This document shows, piece after piece, positions 54,472-58,097 of a DNA stretch of 58,097 bases. Location: the NCBI GenBank assembly GCA_029779845.1, contig JAKOZT010000156.1, forward strand, positions 1-58,097. The letters run 5' to 3'. The position numbers and the translations under genes were made by a program. Source of the stretch: Pseudomonadota bacterium. GTDB lineage: Bacteria; Pseudomonadota; Gammaproteobacteria; Burkholderiales; Burkholderiaceae_C. The first letter of the stretch is position 1; the number at the start of each line of letters is the position of its first letter. Below the pieces are notes generated by a model. That model saw only the letters and a list, made by a program, of their open reading frames with translations. It made no database searches and was not told where the DNA came from.

Positions 54472-55260
54472 ATGGCGACCATCCACCCCACCGCGATCGT
54501 CGACGCCGGCGCCGAGCTGGGCGAGAACGTCACGATCGGGCCCTACGCGATCGTCGGGCCGCATGTGCGCATCGGCAAGGGCACGACGATCGGCGCGCAC
54601 TGCGTGGTCGAGGGCCGCACGACGATCGGGCGCGACAACCGCTTCTTCCAGTTCAGCTCGATCGGCGCCGTGCCGCAGGACAAGAAGTACGCCGGCGAGC
54701 CCACCGAGCTCTCGATCGGCGACCGCAACACGGTGCGCGAGTTCTGCACGCTCAACCTCGGCACCGCGCAGGACGCCGGCGTCACGCGCATCGGCGACGA
54801 CAACTGGATCATGGCCTATGTGCACATCGCGCACGACTGCCAGATCGGCCACCGCACCACGCTGGCCAACAACACCACGCTGGCCGGCCACGTGCACCTG
54901 GGCGACTGGGTCACCGTGGGCGGGCTCACCGGCATCCACCAGTTCGTCAAGATCGGCGCGCACGCGATGGTCGGTTTCGCCAGCGCGGTGTCGCAGGACG
55001 TGCCGCCCTTCATGCTGGTCGACGGCAACCCGCTGGCGGTGCGCGGCTTCAACGTCGAGGGCCTGCGCCGGCGCGGCTTCGATGCGCCGCGCATCGCGGC
55101 CGTCAAGCAGATGCACCGGCTGCTGTACCGCGAAGGCCGCACGCTGGAGCAGGCCAGGGAAGCGATCGCCGCGCTGGGCGCCGAGCAGCCGCACGCCGCC
55201 GCCGACGTGGCGATGATGACGGGCTTTCTCGCCGGCGCGACGCGCGGCATCGCACGCTGA
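54472..55260 (+). CDS. lpxA: UDP-N-acetylglucosamine O-acyltransferase
   Basis: A 262-residue beta-helix acyltransferase for the first step of lipid A synthesis, the same length as E. coli LpxA. The N terminus is [20 protein letters not shown]; hexapeptide repeats cover about 5-185; the catalytic His121 lies in [12 protein letters not shown]. The C-terminal helical domain starts near [12 protein letters not shown]. It starts 10 bp after fabZ and ends 8 bp before lpxB. Confidence 0.98.
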   Translation: MATIHPTAIVDAGAELGENVTIGPYAIVGPHVRIGKGTTIGAHCVVEGRTTIGRDNRFFQFSSIGAVPQDKKYAGEPTELSIGDRNTVREFCTLNLGTAQDAGVTRIGDDNWIMAYVHIAHDCQIGHRTTLANNTTLAGHVHLGDWVTVGGLTGIHQFVKIGAHAMVGFASAVSQDVPPFMLVDGNPLAVRGFNVEGLRRRGFDAPRIAAVKQMHRLLYREGRTLEQAREAIAALGAEQPHAAADVAMMTGFLAGATRGIAR

Positions 55261-55268
55261 GCTCGGCG

Positions 55269-56408
55269 ATGGACGCTCCGCGCTTCGCGATGGTCGCGGG
55301 CGAAGCCTCGGGCGACTTGCTCGCGGCGGCGCTGCTCGGCGGCCTGCGCGCACGCTGGCCGGCGCTTTCCGCGCAGGGCATCGGCGGGCCCAAGATGGCC
55401 GCGCAGGGCTTCGAGGCCTGGTGGCCGCACGACAAGCTGGCGGTGCGCGGCTACGTCGAGGTGCTGAGCCACTACCGCGAGCTGGCGGGCATCCGCAACC
55501 AGCTGGCCGAGCGGCTGCTGGCCGCGAAGCCCGATCTGTTCATCGGCGTCGACGCGCCCGATTTCAACCTCGACCTCGAAACGCGCCTGAAGGCCGGCGG
55601 CATCCGCACCGTGCACTTCATCAGCCCGTCGATCTGGGCCTGGCGCGGCAAGCGCATCGAGAAGATCCGCAAGGCCGTCGACGCGGTGCTGTGCATCTTC
55701 CCCTTCGAGCCGGAGATCTACGCCAAGCGCGGCATCGCGGCGCACTACGTCGGGCATCCGCTGGCCGACGCGATTCCGCTCGAGGTGCCGCGCGCCGCCT
55801 CGCGCGCCACGCTCGGGCTGGGCGACGGCGAGCAAGTGGTCGCGCTGCTGCCCGGCAGCCGGCGCTCGGAGGTGCAGTACATCGCCCCGCGCCTGTTCGC
55901 CGCCGCGGCCGAGATGGCCGCGCTGCGCCCGGGGCTGCGCTTCATCCTGCCGGTGGTGCCGGGCCTGCGCCACCTGATCGAGCCGCTGCGCAAGCAGTAC
56001 GCCGACCGCGTCGCCGTCGAGCTGCTCGACGGCCGCTCGCACGAAGCGCTGGCCGCCTGCGACGTGACGCTGATCGCCAGCGGCACCGCCACGCTGGAGG
56101 CGGCTCTCTTCAAGCGGCCGATGGTCATCACCTACGCGATGCATGCGCTGTCCTGGCAGATGATGAAGCGCATGAAGTACCAGCCCTGGGTGGGCCTGCC
56201 CAACATCCTGCTGCGCGACTTCGCGGTGCCCGAGCTGATCCAGGGCGACGCGACGCCCGAGCGCCTGGCGCACGCCACGCTCGCCTGGCTCGACGACCCG
56301 CAGCGCTGCGCCGAACTGGGCAAGCGCTTCCAGGCCCTGCACCTCGAACTGCGCCGCGACACCGCGCGCGCCGCCACCGATGCGATCGCGGAAATTCTTG
56401 CGCGCTGA
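55269..56408 (+). CDS. lpxB: Lipid-A-disaccharide synthase
   Basis: A 379-residue GT-B glycosyltransferase (GT19) that condenses UDP-2,3-diacylglucosamine with lipid X. Motifs: [71 protein letters not shown] and [20 protein letters not shown]. It is of normal length. The last 29 bases overlap the rnhB reading frame if the upstream ATG of rnhB is used. Confidence 0.98.
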   Translation: MDAPRFAMVAGEASGDLLAAALLGGLRARWPALSAQGIGGPKMAAQGFEAWWPHDKLAVRGYVEVLSHYRELAGIRNQLAERLLAAKPDLFIGVDAPDFNLDLETRLKAGGIRTVHFISPSIWAWRGKRIEKIRKAVDAVLCIFPFEPEIYAKRGIAAHYVGHPLADAIPLEVPRAASRATLGLGDGEQVVALLPGSRRSEVQYIAPRLFAAAAEMAALRPGLRFILPVVPGLRHLIEPLRKQYADRVAVELLDGRSHEALAACDVTLIASGTATLEAALFKRPMVITYAMHALSWQMMKRMKYQPWVGLPNILLRDFAVPELIQGDATPERLAHATLAWLDDPQRCAELGKRFQALHLELRRDTARAATDAIAEILAR

Positions 56409-57000
56409 GCAGCTCGGGCTGGTGTTCGACGCGCCCGGGCTGGTGGCCGGCGTCGACGAAGCCGGCCGCGGCCCGCTGGCCGGCCCGGTGGTGGCCGCGG
56501 CGGTGGTGCTCGACGAGCTGCAGCCGATCCGCGGCCTGGCCGATTCCAAGGTGCTGACCGCGCGCAAGCGCGAGAAGCTCTTCGACGAGATCCGCGCCAA
56601 GGCGCTGTGCTGCTGCATCGCCGAGGCGAGCGCGGCCGAGATCGACCAGTTCAACATCCTGCAGGCGACGATGCTGGCGATGCGCCGCGCCGTCGAGGGC
56701 CTGCGCCTGAAGCCGGCCAAGGTGCTGGTGGACGGCAACCGCATCCCGGTGCTGAAGATCCCGGCCGAGGCGATCGTCAAGGGCGACGCGAAGGTGAAGG
56801 CGATCTCGGCCGCGTCCATCCTCGCCAAGGTGCACCGCGACCGGCTCTGCGCGGCGATGCACGAGGCGCATCCTCAATACGGTTTCGACGGCCACAAGGG
56901 CTACCCGACGCCCGAACACCTGGCCGCGCTGCGCACGCACGGCGCCTGCCCGGAACACCGGCGCTCGTTCGCGCCGGTGCGCGAGGTCCTGATCCTCTGA
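56380..57000 (+). CDS. rnhB: Ribonuclease HII
   Basis: A 206-residue RNase HII that removes RNA from RNA-DNA hybrids and single ribonucleotides from DNA. The active-site motif is [20 protein letters not shown] with Asp26-Glu27; other motifs are [23 protein letters not shown] and [17 protein letters not shown], then [15 protein letters not shown]. The ATG at 56380 overlaps lpxB by 29 bp. A TTG at 56398 (giving an [12 protein letters not shown] start) is an alternative with an 11-bp overlap; the core is unaffected. Confidence 0.96.
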   Translation: MRSRKFLRAEQLGLVFDAPGLVAGVDEAGRGPLAGPVVAAAVVLDELQPIRGLADSKVLTARKREKLFDEIRAKALCCCIAEASAAEIDQFNILQATMLAMRRAVEGLRLKPAKVLVDGNRIPVLKIPAEAIVKGDAKVKAISAASILAKVHRDRLCAAMHEAHPQYGFDGHKGYPTPEHLAALRTHGACPEHRRSFAPVREVLIL

Positions 57001-57003
57001 GCC

Positions 57004-57777
57004 ATGGCCGAGCCGCGCAGCATCACTTCGAAGGACAACCCGCTGCTGGTGCGCGTGCGCAAGCTGGTGGCCGACCCCGGCGGCTACCGCAAGCTCGGCG
57101 AGGTGTGGCTGGAAGGCGAGCACCTGTGCGCTGCCTTCGTGCAGCGCGGCGGGCGCGCCTTGCAGGCGCTGGTCAGCAGCGAAGGCTGGCAGCAGCCGCA
57201 TCTGCGCGAGCTGGCCGGCCACGCGGCGGCCGCGGCCATCGTGCCGGGCGAACTGATGGCGGGGCTGTCGACGCTCGAATCGCCGCCGGCGATCGGCTTC
57301 GTCGTCGCGACGCCGACCGCGCCGGCGATCACGCCCGACGCGCCCTCGGTCGTGCTCGACCGGCTGCAGGACGCCGGCAACGTCGGCACCGTCCTGCGCA
57401 GCGCCTCGTCCTTCGGCTTCACGCAGGTGATCGCGCTCAAGGGCACGGCGGCGCTGTGGTCGCCCAAGGTGCTGCGTGCCGGCATGGGCGCGCATTTCGG
57501 GCTGCGGCTGGTGGAGGGCGTCGAAGCCGACGCGCTCGCCGCGCTGCGTCTGCCGCTGCTGGCCACCAGTTCGCACGCCGAGGCGGCCTTGCACGAGGTC
57601 GACCTGCCCTGGCCCTGCGCCTGGGTGATGGGCCACGAAGGGCAGGGCATCGCACCGGCCTTGCAGCAGCGCTGTGCGATGCGCCTGCGCATTCCGCAGC
57701 CGGGCGGCGAGGAGTCGCTCAACGTGGCGGCCGCCGCCGCGGTGTGCCTGTACGAGTCGGCGCGGCAGCGCGCCTGA
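57004..57777 (+). CDS. RNA 2'-O-methyltransferase, SpoU/TrmH family
   Basis: A 257-residue SPOUT methyltransferase. The N-terminal SpoU substrate-binding domain has SITSKDNPLLVRVRKLVADP and VWLEGEHLCAAFVQRG. The knot domain has the three motifs: VLDRLQDAGNVGTVLRSASSF (motif 1), WVMGHEGQGIAPAL (motif 2) and RIPQPGGEESLNVAAAAAVCLY (motif 3, 236 region). It probably methylates a ribose in rRNA or tRNA, but the target cannot be assigned. It starts 3 bp after rnhB and is the last gene of the array, a common Burkholderiales order. Confidence 0.93.
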   Translation: MAEPRSITSKDNPLLVRVRKLVADPGGYRKLGEVWLEGEHLCAAFVQRGGRALQALVSSEGWQQPHLRELAGHAAAAAIVPGELMAGLSTLESPPAIGFVVATPTAPAITPDAPSVVLDRLQDAGNVGTVLRSASSFGFTQVIALKGTAALWSPKVLRAGMGAHFGLRLVEGVEADALAALRLPLLATSSHAEAALHEVDLPWPCAWVMGHEGQGIAPALQQRCAMRLRIPQPGGEESLNVAAAAAVCLYESARQRA

Positions 57778-58097
57778 GCCAGCTCATACGACGTTGCGAT
57801 CAATGGCATCAAAGCGCAGCTCGTGGCGGGCGTGTTCTTGTCGGGGATGCGCCGCAGCGGCGCGGCAGGCACGGCCCCGTGGGCGCTCCTGCGGTGGCGG
57901 TCGGCGCTGCGCGCCGACTGCGCTGCGATGCTTGTATGGTTCTTCGTGAACTGGAACAGGCAGCGCAGCCGACGTAGTGTGTATGGGCTGGGGCGGAGGG
58001 ACTCTGCGATGCTTCAGCCGCGAGTAGCGGACTGACCGAACGAGTGGTCTCCCACCCCGCCCGCCCAACGTCGATGAGGAACTGAGCGCCGCGCGAG
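57778..58097. other. Intergenic stretch of 320 bp with no recognised gene
   Basis: No protein reading frame with family resemblance was found on either strand. A minus-strand frame at 57784-58068 is Arg/Pro-rich and looks like GC-rich noise. Two perfect hairpins are present: GCGCCGC/GCGGCGC (57849-57863) and GTCGGCGC/GCGCCGAC (57900-57918). The base composition and codon look differ from the genes to the left (more TGTATGG, TTCTTCGTG words), which would fit a dispersed repeat or a remnant of a mobile element, but I cannot name one. Confidence 0.5.

Noticed and set aside
57784..58068. Minus-strand frame of 94 residues at the right end
   Set aside because: Arg/Pro-rich, no ribosome-binding site or recognisable domain; kept only as part of the unexplained intergenic stretch.

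Overview
The window is GC-rich (roughly 70 percent by eye), densely coded, and carries gene orders typical of Betaproteobacteria, order Burkholderiales. Protein wording and intergenic repeats point to the Rubrivivax/Leptothrix/Methylibium/Roseateles side of the order; this placement is inference from remembered families, not from a search. Almost everything is chromosomal housekeeping: 52 intact protein genes, one truncated gene, one partial transposase gene and one tRNA. I see no prophage, CRISPR array, toxin-antitoxin pair, secretion cluster or defence island, and I do not think the window hides a large undescribed system. The most notable feature is at the left edge, where an IS5-family element has been inserted into etfB.

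Layout. 1-4464: partial IS5-family element, 3' remnant of etfB, intact etfA, an acyl-CoA dehydrogenase and a nitronate monooxygenase (acyl-CoA oxidation module). 4531-12120: the 2-oxoglutarate dehydrogenase operon sucA-sucB-lpdA, then zapE and a small secreted charged protein; two different intergenic palindromic repeats sit inside this operon. 12128-17026: a lone PP2C phosphatase (minus strand), a YdcH-type small protein, a DinG-family helicase, bamD (minus strand) and rluD. 17226-19864: scpB-rluB, with very long low-complexity tails. 19937-36144: one long plus-strand array, ndk-rlmN-pilW-rodZ-ispG-hisS-yfgM-bamB-der-hfq-hflX-hflK-hflC-DUF2065-hisZ-purA-phosphoribosyltransferase. 36210-38581: tRNA-Leu(CAG) on the minus strand and rnr on the plus strand. 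38582-42737: minus-strand operon amidase-dadA-nnrDE. 42885-57777: the classic rpsB-tsf-pyrH-frr-uppS-cdsA-dxr-rseP-bamA-skp-lpxD-fabZ-lpxA-lpxB-rnhB-rRNA methyltransferase array. 57778-58097 holds no recognisable gene.

How the genes fit together. The two large arrays supply outer-membrane biogenesis: BamA, BamB and BamD, the chaperone Skp, the protease RseP, the early lipid A pathway LpxD-LpxA-LpxB with FabZ, and phospholipid and isoprenoid precursors through CdsA, UppS, Dxr and IspG. They are interleaved with translation and RNA functions (S2, EF-Ts, Frr, HisS, Der, Hfq, RlmN, RluB, RluD, RNase R) and nucleotide supply (PyrH, Ndk, PurA). Regulation visible in the sequence includes several TACAAT-like -10 elements, a strong hairpin terminator between rpsB and tsf, hairpin-rich leaders before der and scpB, and many 4-bp start/stop overlaps that suggest translational coupling.
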